The notes under the pieces are model-generated. The model searched no databases. It was not told where the DNA came from and worked only from the letters and a program-made list of their open reading frames with translations. Below are positions 1-9,115 of a stretch of 64,000 nt of DNA, one piece after another. The stretch lies in the NCBI RefSeq assembly GCF_000302455.1, contig NZ_AMPO01000008.1:79259-143258 (forward strand), given 5' to 3'. The stretch's first letter is position 1. Every line of letters starts with the position of its first letter. This DNA comes from Methanobacterium formicicum DSM 3637 (GTDB lineage Archaea; Methanobacteriota; Methanobacteria; Methanobacteriales; Methanobacteriaceae). The position numbers were made by a program, and so were the translations under genes.

Positions 1-115
1 ACTTTAATCCCTTTATCATTGGGGTATAATGAAAATTCAGATTTTATAGTTTAGATATTATTGTTTATAATATAATTGGTGATTACATGTGTTGATAATG
101 ATGGAAAATATGATT

Positions 116-664
116 TTAAGTCATTGCCAGCACCCCTGCATCAGTTATACCGTATTTTTCCATTGAATGAGATCTTTTAACCATTCCTGCTTCTATAAGT
201 CCGTTAAGGTGTTTGTAAACCATTGCTCGAGATATTCCCACTTCTTTACCAATTTCCACAGCAGTAAAGTCGTTAAGGGTGAGCATTTTCATTATTTTAA
301 GACGGGTCTTGGATATCTTCAGCTCGAAAGGTGGAAGCTGAACCACCTTCTCTCCAAAACAGGTGAAAATTCCAGCCACTTCCTCCTTATTTGCTGCAAA
401 ATTCAAAAGAGGACCTATATCTCCTGAACCATAGGCAACATAAACATCCCCATGTATTTTGGCCCCTCTAATAATCTCCATAATCCTATTCAATGCATCC
501 TGGGGGTCTTCTGTATCTATTCGAATTTCACCCCCCTTTAGAAAAGAGTCCAATTCTGTTTTGCGATGTTTACCATAATGTAATACAATTAATCCGTCCG
601 GTTGGGTTTTCATAGACACATTAAAAAGACACTGCCCTCTTAAATTGGTAACTAGGGTTTTCAT
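116..664 (-). CDS. Winged-helix transcriptional regulator
   Basis: A 182-residue protein whose C-terminal third (about residues 118-180) reads as a winged helix-turn-helix: a helix beginning SKTRLKIMKMLTLNDFTAVE, then EIGKEVGISRAMVYKHLNGL as recognition helix, then a wing. The N-terminal half is an alpha/beta domain I do not recognise; it may sense a ligand. ATG is preceded by a GGTGAT ribosome binding site. The gene is divergent from the glutamate synthase-type operon, and an inverted repeat at 728-747 lies between the two, so autoregulation and control of that operon is a reasonable inference. The ligand is unknown; a link to nitrogen status or glutamate is only suggested by the neighbour. 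Confidence 0.8.
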   Translation of the reverse strand: MKTLVTNLRGQCLFNVSMKTQPDGLIVLHYGKHRKTELDSFLKGGEIRIDTEDPQDALNRIMEIIRGAKIHGDVYVAYGSGDIGPLLNFAANKEEVAGIFTCFGEKVVQLPPFELKISKTRLKIMKMLTLNDFTAVEIGKEVGISRAMVYKHLNGLIEAGMVKRSHSMEKYGITDAGVLAMT

Positions 665-727
665 TTAAATCACCTTCACTAAAATACTCACTTCACTAAA
701 ACCATTGTCTCATTTTATTATATAACA

Positions 728-747
728 GTATACCTTGAAAGTTATAC
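728..747. promoter_or_regulatory. Operator-like inverted repeat between divergent promoters
   Basis: The 20 bases fit GTATAnCTTnnAAGnTATAC, a perfect dyad apart from the central and two spacer bases. It lies between an AT-rich TATA-like stretch (about 715-725, serving the minus-strand regulator) and TTTATAG at about 757-763 (serving the plus-strand operon). This is where a repressor could cover both promoters. The binding protein is inferred to be the adjacent winged-helix regulator. Confidence 0.55.
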
Positions 748-821
748 GAAGGGTAAAGTTTATAGTTCATCGTGATTTAGTACCCTCAAAGAGATTACAT
801 GGGGGAATTTGAACGAGTACA

Positions 822-1496
822 ATGGATACTATAAAATCAGAAAACTATACCACCCGTCAGTTGAACACGGAGATTAAAAAGGCGATATCTGAGGATAAAA
901 ATAATTTGGTACTGGAAAATCCCGGTAAACTGGACTCTATTGCAGTGGGTCTGGGTTCCGGGGTAGAAGTCACCCTGAAGGGAAATGCTGGAGATTTTGT
1001 AGCAGCACTGAATAACGGGGCATCTATAGAAATACAGGGCAATGTTGGTCGCTACGTAGGAGATAACATGACCTCCGGTGAGATCATTGTACACGGTTCT
1101 GCTGAAGATGGGGTTGGATTCGGAACCTACAATGGTACCATAGTTGTTTATGGGGATGCTGGTGATGCAGTGGGTCAGCTTAACAAAGGAGGAATTCTGG
1201 TAATAAATGGTAATATGGGCAAACTCGCTGGACTTTACATGCTCAGTGGGGATATAATTGTTACTGGAGATGCGGGGGAAGACACTGGGGACTGGATGAT
1301 AGGTGGAAACATATACGTGGCTGGAAAGTACCAAACCGGTACAAATGCAGCTGTCACTGAAATAACTGCCTCTGATAAGGATAAATTATCATCAATCTTC
1401 CAAAAGTACAATATAGATGCCCAGGCACAGGATTTCGTTAAGATTGGGCCTGAAGAGTTAAGACCATTTTATGGTAAAGAGGAGGTATCCCAATGA
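822..1496 (+). CDS. Glutamate synthase GXGXG-domain subunit (GltB3/GlxC-like)
   Basis: A 224-residue protein with a run of imperfect strand repeats rich in glycine (VGLGSGVEVTLKGNAGDFV, GNVGRYVGDNMTSGEIIVHG, GDAGDAVGQLNKGGILVING, GDAGEDTGDWMIGGNIYVAG). This is the right-handed beta-helix of the C-terminal GXGXG domain of glutamate synthase large subunits, here a stand-alone protein as in archaea and in methylamine-glutamate systems. It probably serves a structural or docking role with the FMN subunit encoded next, which it overlaps by 4 bases (ATGA), implying translational coupling. ATG 822 was kept because an in-frame TGA lies four codons upstream. A GGGGG box lies rather far (17 bases) from this ATG. 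Confidence 0.85.
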   Translation: MDTIKSENYTTRQLNTEIKKAISEDKNNLVLENPGKLDSIAVGLGSGVEVTLKGNAGDFVAALNNGASIEIQGNVGRYVGDNMTSGEIIVHGSAEDGVGFGTYNGTIVVYGDAGDAVGQLNKGGILVINGNMGKLAGLYMLSGDIIVTGDAGEDTGDWMIGGNIYVAGKYQTGTNAAVTEITASDKDKLSSIFQKYNIDAQAQDFVKIGPEELRPFYGKEEVSQ

Positions 1497-3355
1497 AACA
1501 GATACTCCTAACTGATCCTGAAAAGTGCGATGGATGTAATGACTGTATTGAAGCCTGTGTATCAGTAAATGATGAAAGTGGTATCTTCCTGCATAAAATG
1601 ACTGAAGGTTACCAGACCATTGTCTGCCAGCAGTGCATAAACCCCTCCTGCCTCAAGGGTTGCTTTAGAGATGCAATCTACCGTGAAGGGGACGTGGTTA
1701 AAATCAACCAGGACCTCTGCGTGGGCTGCCGCCTGTGTATGCTGATGTGCCCCATTGGAAGTATCACCCACACCGATGATGAGATGCTCAAATGCGAACA
1801 ACAGTGCATGCAGTCACCAGATGACGTACCCGCCTGTGTGAAAGCATGTAAAGAAGGCTGCCTGAGTGTAGTGGATATTAAGGAATTCGCCACCGGTCTG
1901 CAGCAGAACTTTGAAATGAATAACACCATGGGATCAAAATCAAAACGGCCTTTATCTCCATCAGGGGAACTGGCAGTGTCCACTGAAGGATTATGTGTCT
2001 TCTGCGGTACCTGTGAAATTGTCTGCCCCACCGATGCCATTGAAATCGTGGACAGTCACGCGGAAATAGATAAAAGTCGCTGTATAATGTGTGGATCCTG
2101 TACAGCAGCATGTCCAGTGTTGATACCAACTGGGGCCGGGAGTATATGGGACCCTAGAACCATCGCGGACATACGTTACACCTCCAAGGCAGGTAAATAC
2201 GTTCTCAGGGGTTTTGGTACAGAAAGACAATTACCTAGCCTGGATGATATTATAATATTGCCTGGTCAGGCTTCAGTATCTCCAGTGGACAAGTACAGGG
2301 AAGCATGTAACACCAAGGTTGTCCTGGGAGCTAGACACGCTGAAAATCCGCTGCAACTGGAAACACCAGTTCTCATTGCAGGAATGTCATTCGGGGCCCT
2401 TTCAGAGGAATGTAAACTGGCAATGGCCAAAGGTACCTCCCTGGTAGGATCATGCGCTAACACCGGTGAGGGGGGAATGTTACCCTTAGAAAGGGAGTAC
2501 GCAGATAAACTGATGGTACAGTACTCTTCTGGTCGTTTCGGGGTTTCTGCGTACTATCTCAATGTGGGGGATGCAATCGAGGTTAAAATTGGTCAGGGAG
2601 CAAAACCTGGAATGGGGGGACACCTTTTAGCCGAGAAAGTGAGCCCTAAAGTGGCTGAAATTAGGGGAATACCCTTAGGAACGGATGCACTCAGTCCAGC
2701 CCGATTCCTGGATGCTACCCAGCCAGGAGACCTGGATAAACACATAGAACTCATCCGTGAGGTCACTGACTGGCAGGTACCAATAGTGGTTAAATTGGGA
2801 CCCGGAAGGGTGAAGGATGATGTCCAACTGGTGGCAGAAGCCGGTGCTGATGTGATATCTGTGGATGGGATGGAAGGAGGTACCGGTGCTGCACCAGAAG
2901 TGGTTATCGAACACACGGGAATCCCCACCCTGGCAGCACTCATGGAAGCAGTTAAAGGGCTGGAAGAAATTGGAATGAAGGACACTGTGGATCTCATCAT
3001 CACCGGAGGAATCAGAAGCGGGGCAGACGTGGCCAAATCCATGGCCCTGGGTGCTGATGCAGTGTACATTGGAACCGGTGCCATGATCGCAATGGGATGC
3101 AGAGCCTGCCGTATGTGTTACACTGGTAAATGTCCGGTGGGGGTTGCCACACAAGATCCCTTACTACGCGAACGGCTGGATGTGGATCTGGCTGCCATGC
3201 GAGTGGCTAACTACATTAAATCCATGACTGAGGAAACTAAGATGCTGGCCCAGCTTGCTGGGCACGATGATATTCGCAAATTCTCACCAGATGACCTGCG
3301 AGCATTAAACAGTGACACTGCAAAGATAACTGGGCTACGGCTCACTGGATTGTGA
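1493..3355 (+). CDS. Polyferredoxin-fused glutamate synthase FMN-domain protein (GltB2-like)
   Basis: This 620-residue protein is a fusion. The first ~210 residues hold several 4Fe-4S motifs: CDGCNDCIEAC (12-22), CQQC...CLKGC (45-57), CVGCRLCMLMC, CVFCGTCEIVCP and CIMCGSCTAACP. From about residue 240 it is the glutamate synthase FMN-binding barrel, with GMSFGALSEE, NTGEGGM, KIGQGAKPGMGG, DGMEGGTGAAP and TGGIRSGADVAKSMALGADA. It ends with the 3Fe-4S signature CRACRMCYTGKCPVG. In the family this domain reduces 2-iminoglutarate to glutamate; here the ferredoxin-like part would supply the electrons. No glutamine amidotransferase (GltB1) gene lies beside it, so the ammonia donor must be encoded elsewhere, or the true substrate differs. 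GGAGG precedes the ATG. Confidence 0.85.
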   Translation: MKQILLTDPEKCDGCNDCIEACVSVNDESGIFLHKMTEGYQTIVCQQCINPSCLKGCFRDAIYREGDVVKINQDLCVGCRLCMLMCPIGSITHTDDEMLKCEQQCMQSPDDVPACVKACKEGCLSVVDIKEFATGLQQNFEMNNTMGSKSKRPLSPSGELAVSTEGLCVFCGTCEIVCPTDAIEIVDSHAEIDKSRCIMCGSCTAACPVLIPTGAGSIWDPRTIADIRYTSKAGKYVLRGFGTERQLPSLDDIIILPGQASVSPVDKYREACNTKVVLGARHAENPLQLETPVLIAGMSFGALSEECKLAMAKGTSLVGSCANTGEGGMLPLEREYADKLMVQYSSGRFGVSAYYLNVGDAIEVKIGQGAKPGMGGHLLAEKVSPKVAEIRGIPLGTDALSPARFLDATQPGDLDKHIELIREVTDWQVPIVVKLGPGRVKDDVQLVAEAGADVISVDGMEGGTGAAPEVVIEHTGIPTLAALMEAVKGLEEIGMKDTVDLIITGGIRSGADVAKSMALGADAVYIGTGAMIAMGCRACRMCYTGKCPVGVATQDPLLRERLDVDLAAMRVANYIKSMTEETKMLAQLAGHDDIRKFSPDDLRALNSDTAKITGLRLTGL

Positions 3356-3370
3356 CTAGTCAAAATGAGT

Positions 3371-3409
3371 TCCCTTAAGATATGAACTATCTTTAAGGGA
3401 TTTTTTTTT
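3371..3409 (+). terminator. Hairpin plus T-run terminator of the glutamate synthase operon
   Basis: TCCCTTAAGATA and TATCTTTAAGGGA pair around a five-base loop with one bulged base, followed by eight T. It starts 15 bases after the stop codon of the GltB2-like gene. Confidence 0.8.
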
Positions 3410-3540
3410 AATAATTCTCTTTGTTTTAATTTTATATTTTAAAAATAGTATATTCTTGACTAAAATTGGTCATATACTAAAATTGGTCATATAAATCTGC
3501 TTAATTTTAAAAATAAAAAAAAGAAATAAGGGATTTTTAT

Positions 3541-4242
3541 TTATTCTACAGTTTCGCCTTCTAAACTGGATGCGACCATCAGTGCAATTGCTCTGTACAT
3601 GAACATCATGATGTAAGGCATTATTACCAGTGGTAATAGTATGAATCCAATCAGGATGAAGAGGGTCAACCATCCTATGGCGTATCCTATTCCAGCTATT
3701 ATCCAGATTACTATGAGGGTGATGATGTATTTGCCCCAGCCAATTCTGGATATATGTTCTAATATTTCGCTGAATCTGAATGCTGCTCCTAGGTCTCCAT
3801 CGTAGTATGCCATGTTGGCGATGGCCATTAGTTCAAACAGTGAAATGATAAATCCTACTATTGCGATTACTATCCACAGTATAGCCATCATCCCGTAAGC
3901 TGCGCTTGAAACAGCAGCGAAATCTGTGTAACTGGCAGTAGTAACCATGCCCAGGGTTATGAAATACATAATTCCATAAATTATCAATAGGGGAATGGAA
4001 TAAATAATACCTACAACAAAGATTTTTAGACCATCAACGAACATTTCCCCAATTTCATCGAATTCCGGGAGCTCGTCAATACCGGCTAAGGTTGCTTTTA
4101 TTATTCTGAACAAATAGCCCATGACTAAAAATATAGGAACAATCAAAATCGAAGCAATGCATATTACACCCAATATCAGTACTTTTCCCCAGTTAGAGGA
4201 AGGATACTTAATTGAGTCGGATACAATTTCTCCTATGTCCAT
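3541..4242 (-). CDS. DUF4013-type multi-pass membrane protein (copy 1)
   Basis: A 233-residue hydrophobic protein with roughly five or six membrane segments. The motifs MDIGEIVSDSIKYPS, VMGYLFRIIKATLAG and LPEFDEIGEMFVDGLKIFVV are shared with the next two genes, and they match my memory of archaeal DUF4013 proteins, whose function is unknown. The start is placed at ATG 4242, because an upstream in-frame TTG (4257) is itself part of the TTGGAGG that serves as ribosome binding site seven bases before the ATG. It is the most downstream of three same-direction paralogues, each with its own AT-rich upstream spacer of about 180 bases, so they may be separately transcribed. Confidence 0.8.
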   Translation of the reverse strand: MDIGEIVSDSIKYPSSNWGKVLILGVICIASILIVPIFLVMGYLFRIIKATLAGIDELPEFDEIGEMFVDGLKIFVVGIIYSIPLLIIYGIMYFITLGMVTTASYTDFAAVSSAAYGMMAILWIVIAIVGFIISLFELMAIANMAYYDGDLGAAFRFSEILEHISRIGWGKYIITLIVIWIIAGIGYAIGWLTLFILIGFILLPLVIMPYIMMFMYRAIALMVASSLEGETVE

Positions 4243-4441
4243 TTTTTTAACCTCCAATTAACTTTTTAACATTTTAATTTATGGAAGTCATTTTATAAAA
4301 AAGTTCATTTTTAAGAGGTATTTTGCTTGATTAATGGGTTTTTAAAAAAGATCAGTTCATTAAGATTAATTTAGAAATCATTTTTTTTTAAAAAATAAAA
4401 TTTATGAAAAAAAATAAAAGAGGTTTATATTTTCAGGTTGT

Positions 4442-5143
<702 letters not shown>

Positions 5144-5322
5144 GTTTAATACCTCCATTTTTAGGTATTTATTATTTATATCTGTTTTCTTATAAAAAGA
5201 TGATACGTTATTTTCACCATATAAGTAATAAAAATCCTAAAAAGTGAATAAATTATGGTGCACTTAAAAAGTGGTTAAACTTTTTCAATAAGTTTTCAAC
5301 CTCAAAACGAAAGAAAATCGCT

Positions 5323-6027
5323 TCATTGAGTTTCCAGCCCAGAAACAAATAAAAGCCCCAGTGCTCTGGAGTACAGGAGGTAAAGGTAAGGGTAGATGAT
5401 TAATATAATCAAAACCCATCCTAAAATCGGTATAAATCCAAGAACTCCTGCTATTGCACTCATTATCATTCCCAGTATGATCATCATTATGTACCAGATT
5501 ATGTAGTCTACCCATCCAATGGCATTGATGGTGTACAGTATTTCCCTGAATCGGAATGCAGCCCTTATTTCACTGTTATAATAAGCCATATTTGCTATTC
5601 CAATTGTGAAAAATATTCCAAAGATAACAGCCAAAATCAATCCTAACACCAGCAATCCGCCCATTAAACCGAAGGCACTGAAAGCAGTGGCGGGCATTAA
5701 GTCATTTCCAGAAGCTCCTAAAGTTACCAATGAACCGATAGAAGCCCATATGCTCAGGAATATAAAGAGGAAGGGGATGATAAAGTAGGCCAGTTCCACC
5801 ACAAAGATTTTAAGACCATCGGTGAACATTTCTCCCCATTCATCGAATTCAGGAAGCTGGTCAACCCCTGCAACCGACCACTTCAAAGCTCTGAAAACAT
5901 ATCCCATAGCTAAAAAAGCAGGAATAATTAAAAAACTGGTTAAAATTAATATTCCCAGTATTATGACCTTCTGCCAGTTCTGTATGGGATATTTCATTGC
6001 ATCTGAAGTTAAATATCCTATATCCAT
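5323..6027 (-). CDS. DUF4013-type multi-pass membrane protein (copy 3)
   Basis: A 234-residue membrane protein, most upstream of the tandem set: MDIGYLTSDAMKYPIQNWQK, AMGYVFRALKWSVAGVDQL, PEFDEWGEMFTDGLKIFVVE and AAFRFREIL. GGGGG lies upstream of ATG 6027. The conserved acidic FDEWGEM and FRFxEIL blocks with variable membrane helices suggest three diverged duplicates of one ancestor. Function unknown; a role in the envelope is only a guess from hydrophobicity. Confidence 0.8.
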   Translation of the reverse strand: MDIGYLTSDAMKYPIQNWQKVIILGILILTSFLIIPAFLAMGYVFRALKWSVAGVDQLPEFDEWGEMFTDGLKIFVVELAYFIIPFLFIFLSIWASIGSLVTLGASGNDLMPATAFSAFGLMGGLLVLGLILAVIFGIFFTIGIANMAYYNSEIRAAFRFREILYTINAIGWVDYIIWYIMMIILGMIMSAIAGVLGFIPILGWVLIILIIYPYLYLLYSRALGLLFVSGLETQ

Positions 6028-6578
6028 ACAATTTCCCCCTTACCATAATTCTGGAAAAATTGATTAAATATTATATTAATCAAGCTTTTTTCCACCATTT
6101 CATTCCATTACCGAGAGTGATATTATAATTAATGTTTTCAGGGACTAAAAATAGTTTATTATCAATAGTTTATTATCCTCTCACAAAATATCCAGGATTA
6201 GGAAAAATAATTAATGGGATTTGAGGGTAATTATCCTTATCCCATTTAAATGGTCTCTTTTGTGCTTGGAAGACTATTTTTAGAATGGCAAACAACAAAT
6301 CTTTAAAGCTAATAATGATTATAACGATTAGAAAAATAGGGTAAACTCCTTTAACTTTACATTACAATATCCTTAATAACATTAGTATAGTCTTATCTAC
6401 TATAGTCTCCTTAACTTACCGTGATTATAGAATTCAAGATTTAAAAAAATCTAATTAAGCCTTATCTTTGAATGACATAGATAAATGGAAATGTTATAAT
6501 CAATGATACAATATACTATCTCTTGATAATTTATTTACCTGTAATGACTCTAGCTCAACGACATTTTATGGTGACGCA
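6028..6578. other. Intergenic region, no gene seen
   Basis: About 550 AT-rich bases between divergent genes, so promoters for both should be here. A 14-base unit AATAGTTTATTATC occurs twice in direct tandem at 6150-6163 and 6164-6177. No open frame with a ribosome binding site, RNA gene or convincing operator was found. Confidence 0.5.
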
Positions 6579-7271
6579 ATGAAATGGCAAGTTATTCTCT
6601 TAATTGTTCTGACAATATTTGGAGGTTATCTTGTTATTTCGTCTATGATGGGTCCTTATGAGCCGGTGGGAAGATTGGGTTTTGTTAAACTGGCTAACCC
6701 TGACATGTATCCTGGTCATCCTCATTCTAAACTTTTAGCAGAATATGCAACTGAAAGAGGCTCTAAATGTGCCTTGGTTGTTCATTTTGCAGGGGATTCC
6801 AACTATCGCCACTATATGGAGGGTGATGTGTTGATAATAGAAATGGCCTTTATTGACACCAATGGTACTGGTGCTGAGGGGCCAACCAATTATATGGATT
6901 CACTTAAACTGGCCATCTTCGGAGTTCCGGATGGCAGATATAAATTCAAGGCTGATGGATTAACATTTAACAACTGGAATGATGCTAATAAATATATTCT
7001 GAAGTTAGCGGCTCAAAATGGGCAGAAAGGACCTATCCCCATGGTCTGGCATGGAACTGCAAGATCTGGCAATCCAATATTTTCGCAGGGGTGTGGTTTA
7101 CCACTTTATTTCTACATCACTTGGAAAGAGTACGGTCAGTTCGCAGCTTACTACTATGTCTTAAAGGGAATGTTAACCCCCTATTTGAGTTTACCTTATC
7201 GGGCCTATGAACTCCAACACGCCTCTGAACTGCAGTATTACTATACTCATGACATGTTGAACTATCAATGA
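6579..7271 (+). CDS. Membrane-anchored protein of unknown function
   Basis: A 230-residue protein with a single N-terminal hydrophobic segment (about residues 4-24, starting WQVILLIVLTIFGGYLVIS) followed by a soluble portion rich in aromatic residues, presumably outside the cell. Recognisable landmarks are YPGHPHSKLLAEYA, FAGDSNYRHYMEGDVL, FNNWNDANKYILKLA, a single CG pair in GCGLPLYFYITWKEYG, and an aromatic C-terminus. GGTGA precedes the ATG. I do not recognise the family. It stands alone between a long promoter region and a 20-base repeat array, so context gives no help. Confidence 0.65.
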   Translation: MKWQVILLIVLTIFGGYLVISSMMGPYEPVGRLGFVKLANPDMYPGHPHSKLLAEYATERGSKCALVVHFAGDSNYRHYMEGDVLIIEMAFIDTNGTGAEGPTNYMDSLKLAIFGVPDGRYKFKADGLTFNNWNDANKYILKLAAQNGQKGPIPMVWHGTARSGNPIFSQGCGLPLYFYITWKEYGQFAAYYYVLKGMLTPYLSLPYRAYELQHASELQYYYTHDMLNYQ

Positions 7272-7298
7272 AATTAAAGGTTGATAATTCTAACATTA

Positions 7299-7445
7299 GG
7301 ATTTATATCCTTAAAGCAGGGTTTTTATCGTTAAAGCAGGGTTTTTATCCTTAAAGCAGGGTTTTTATTCTTTAAAATAGAAATAAATTATTAAAAGGGA
7401 GATTTATCCTTAAAAAAGGGATTTTTAAAATGAGATTTTTATATT
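7299..7445. repeat. Short tandem repeat array, 20-base unit
   Basis: Three near-identical 20-base units (TTAAAGCAGGGTTTTTATCC type) start at 7311, 7331 and 7351, flanked by decayed copies out to about 7445. The array begins about 30 bases after a stop codon and each unit carries a T-run. It lies between convergent genes; nothing else was seen in this spacer. Confidence 0.8.
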
Positions 7446-7554
7446 TTTTTGTTAATTAGGGATGATTGTAACTTATATCATTACACAATAAACTTCCTAC
7501 TTCTGATTAATTTTTTAGATTATTGTTCAAAAAAAGTAGTTTAAGTTACTCCTA

Positions 7555-8730
7555 TCACTGATTATTTAAGTTATTAATTCGATTATTTAGGTTATTAATG
7601 GCATTTTCGATTATAGATAAAGGAGCATTAGTTTTTAAACCATTGGGGTTGAAATGGGTTCTGGTAACCATGTAACCTTCTTCTTTAATGAGATTCATAA
7701 CTCCTTCCATTGAGGGGGCACTAATCTTTAACTTTCGGCAAATAGCATGAACATCGTAGAACGTGGGGGGAGCACCTGACTCTGCGAGACATTTTTCCAG
7801 GAGTTTGGTAACTTCATTTTTTCGATTAATTTCCATATCCGGTACCATATCTAGCATTCGGCTTAAAAAGTCTGAATTTTGTATCTCTCCGCACCAGAGT
7901 GGACCGGCAACATTCCAAACCTCTCCACAATCTGGACAGTTTAAGGATATTCGGGGGGATATGCCCTTAAATACTTGTCTATTAAGGCATTTGGGGCAGT
8001 ATGCTATGTGTCCTAGGTTTTCAAGGGATTCATCTGTATTTTTAGCTCCTTTACCCACCAGGGCGTACAGGCGCATGTAATGTTCGGTGCTGTGGGAGAA
8101 CTGGAACTCCAGATACTTTTTATATTTGGAGAATGTGCGGGAGAGGAAACCTGCCAGGATCCTGAGACCTGTTTCATGGCAGTATTCATTTCTAAGAGGT
8201 TTAGCTCCATATTTGCGTATGCATGGTTTCCGGTAGGTGCCACAAAGAGCGGAAGTGTCGGTGGCAGTGATGCAGATCATCCCATCTGCCCTGATACTGG
8301 CAGCAGCTGACTCAACATAGGGTGCAGGAGTTCCAAATGGATCGATATCCACAACATCAAATCTGCCTTTACATTTGCGAAGAATTAGATTAGCATCCTC
8401 CCGGCAGGCTTTTACATTATTCAACCCATTATTTTTAATATTTTCATTGGCAAGTTCAACCGCCAGGGGGTTTAAATCATTCACCACTGCCAGAGAAACA
8501 CCTTCTATTTCCTTAGCGTAGCGTATCCCCCTTATCCCACTACCTCCAAAGGCATCACAGATGGTGATATCCTCCTCTTTCTGCTTACGGTAAGTGGTTA
8601 AAGCGGTCACCGAAAGGTCCCGGTTAAGTTCCATAACTGGATTGAAAAAAACAGGTGCTTTAGCGGTTACTTTCTCAAACTGTGGGATTTTAATCCTTAC
8701 CTGACCTTCCTGTACCTGTAAATATTCCAT
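7555..8730 (-). CDS. trm1: tRNA (guanine26-N2)-dimethyltransferase
   Basis: A 391-residue protein that matches archaeal Trm1, which uses S-adenosylmethionine to make N2,N2-dimethylguanosine at position 26 of tRNA. Visible features are VFFNPVMELNRDLS near the N-terminus, the cofactor-binding DAFGGSGIRGIRYAKE, NDLNPLAVELANENI, the catalytic-region motif VVDIDPFGTPAPYVES, and TATDTSALCGT. A zinc-knuckle pair CPKCLN/CPDCGE follows around residues 245-270. The length is normal for archaeal Trm1. The C-terminus ends in an Asn-rich tail (NNLNNRINNLNNQ) that looks like a short duplicated extension. Monocistronic. Confidence 0.95.
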   Translation of the reverse strand: MEYLQVQEGQVRIKIPQFEKVTAKAPVFFNPVMELNRDLSVTALTTYRKQKEEDITICDAFGGSGIRGIRYAKEIEGVSLAVVNDLNPLAVELANENIKNNGLNNVKACREDANLILRKCKGRFDVVDIDPFGTPAPYVESAAASIRADGMICITATDTSALCGTYRKPCIRKYGAKPLRNEYCHETGLRILAGFLSRTFSKYKKYLEFQFSHSTEHYMRLYALVGKGAKNTDESLENLGHIAYCPKCLNRQVFKGISPRISLNCPDCGEVWNVAGPLWCGEIQNSDFLSRMLDMVPDMEINRKNEVTKLLEKCLAESGAPPTFYDVHAICRKLKISAPSMEGVMNLIKEEGYMVTRTHFNPNGLKTNAPLSIIENAINNLNNRINNLNNQ

Positions 8731-9115
8731 TTTGTAACCTCAAAATTGTAATCAGTTGTATTCATGAAGTTCTTAATTATTTTAAAATCTTAAAATATTT
8801 TAAATCCTAATATATTTTTTTAATTTTAGGGGTTTATTTTTAATCCTTATTTGATTTTTTTAATTTTTGGAGTGTATTTTTAATCCATACTTACAGTTAT
8901 AATCTTAAATGTAGTTTTAAATCTTAAATCATTTTATAAATCGAAATATATCAAATCTAAATTATTTTTATAATGTTATCTATTATATTATTCCAGAGTT
9001 TATAGATGTATTATGGATTCAAATCATATTTCAAATCGTATATTAATTCATTAACTTTTAATAAGTATATGGGACTAGGTAATAGAATGAGATCATCTTA
9101 TATAAGGAGTGTACC
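8731..9115. other. Intergenic promoter region, no gene seen
   Basis: About 385 very AT-rich bases between divergent genes. It contains several loose copies of a TAAATCTTAAAT/TTTTTAATCC type word but no clean array, no RNA gene and no credible small open frame. It should contain the promoters of trm1 and of the CPBP protease. Confidence 0.5.

Noticed and set aside
2593..3154. Long antisense frames (159-163 codons) inside the GltB2-like gene
   Set aside because: They lie wholly within a strong conserved gene and encode low-complexity Ser/Pro/Met-rich sequence.
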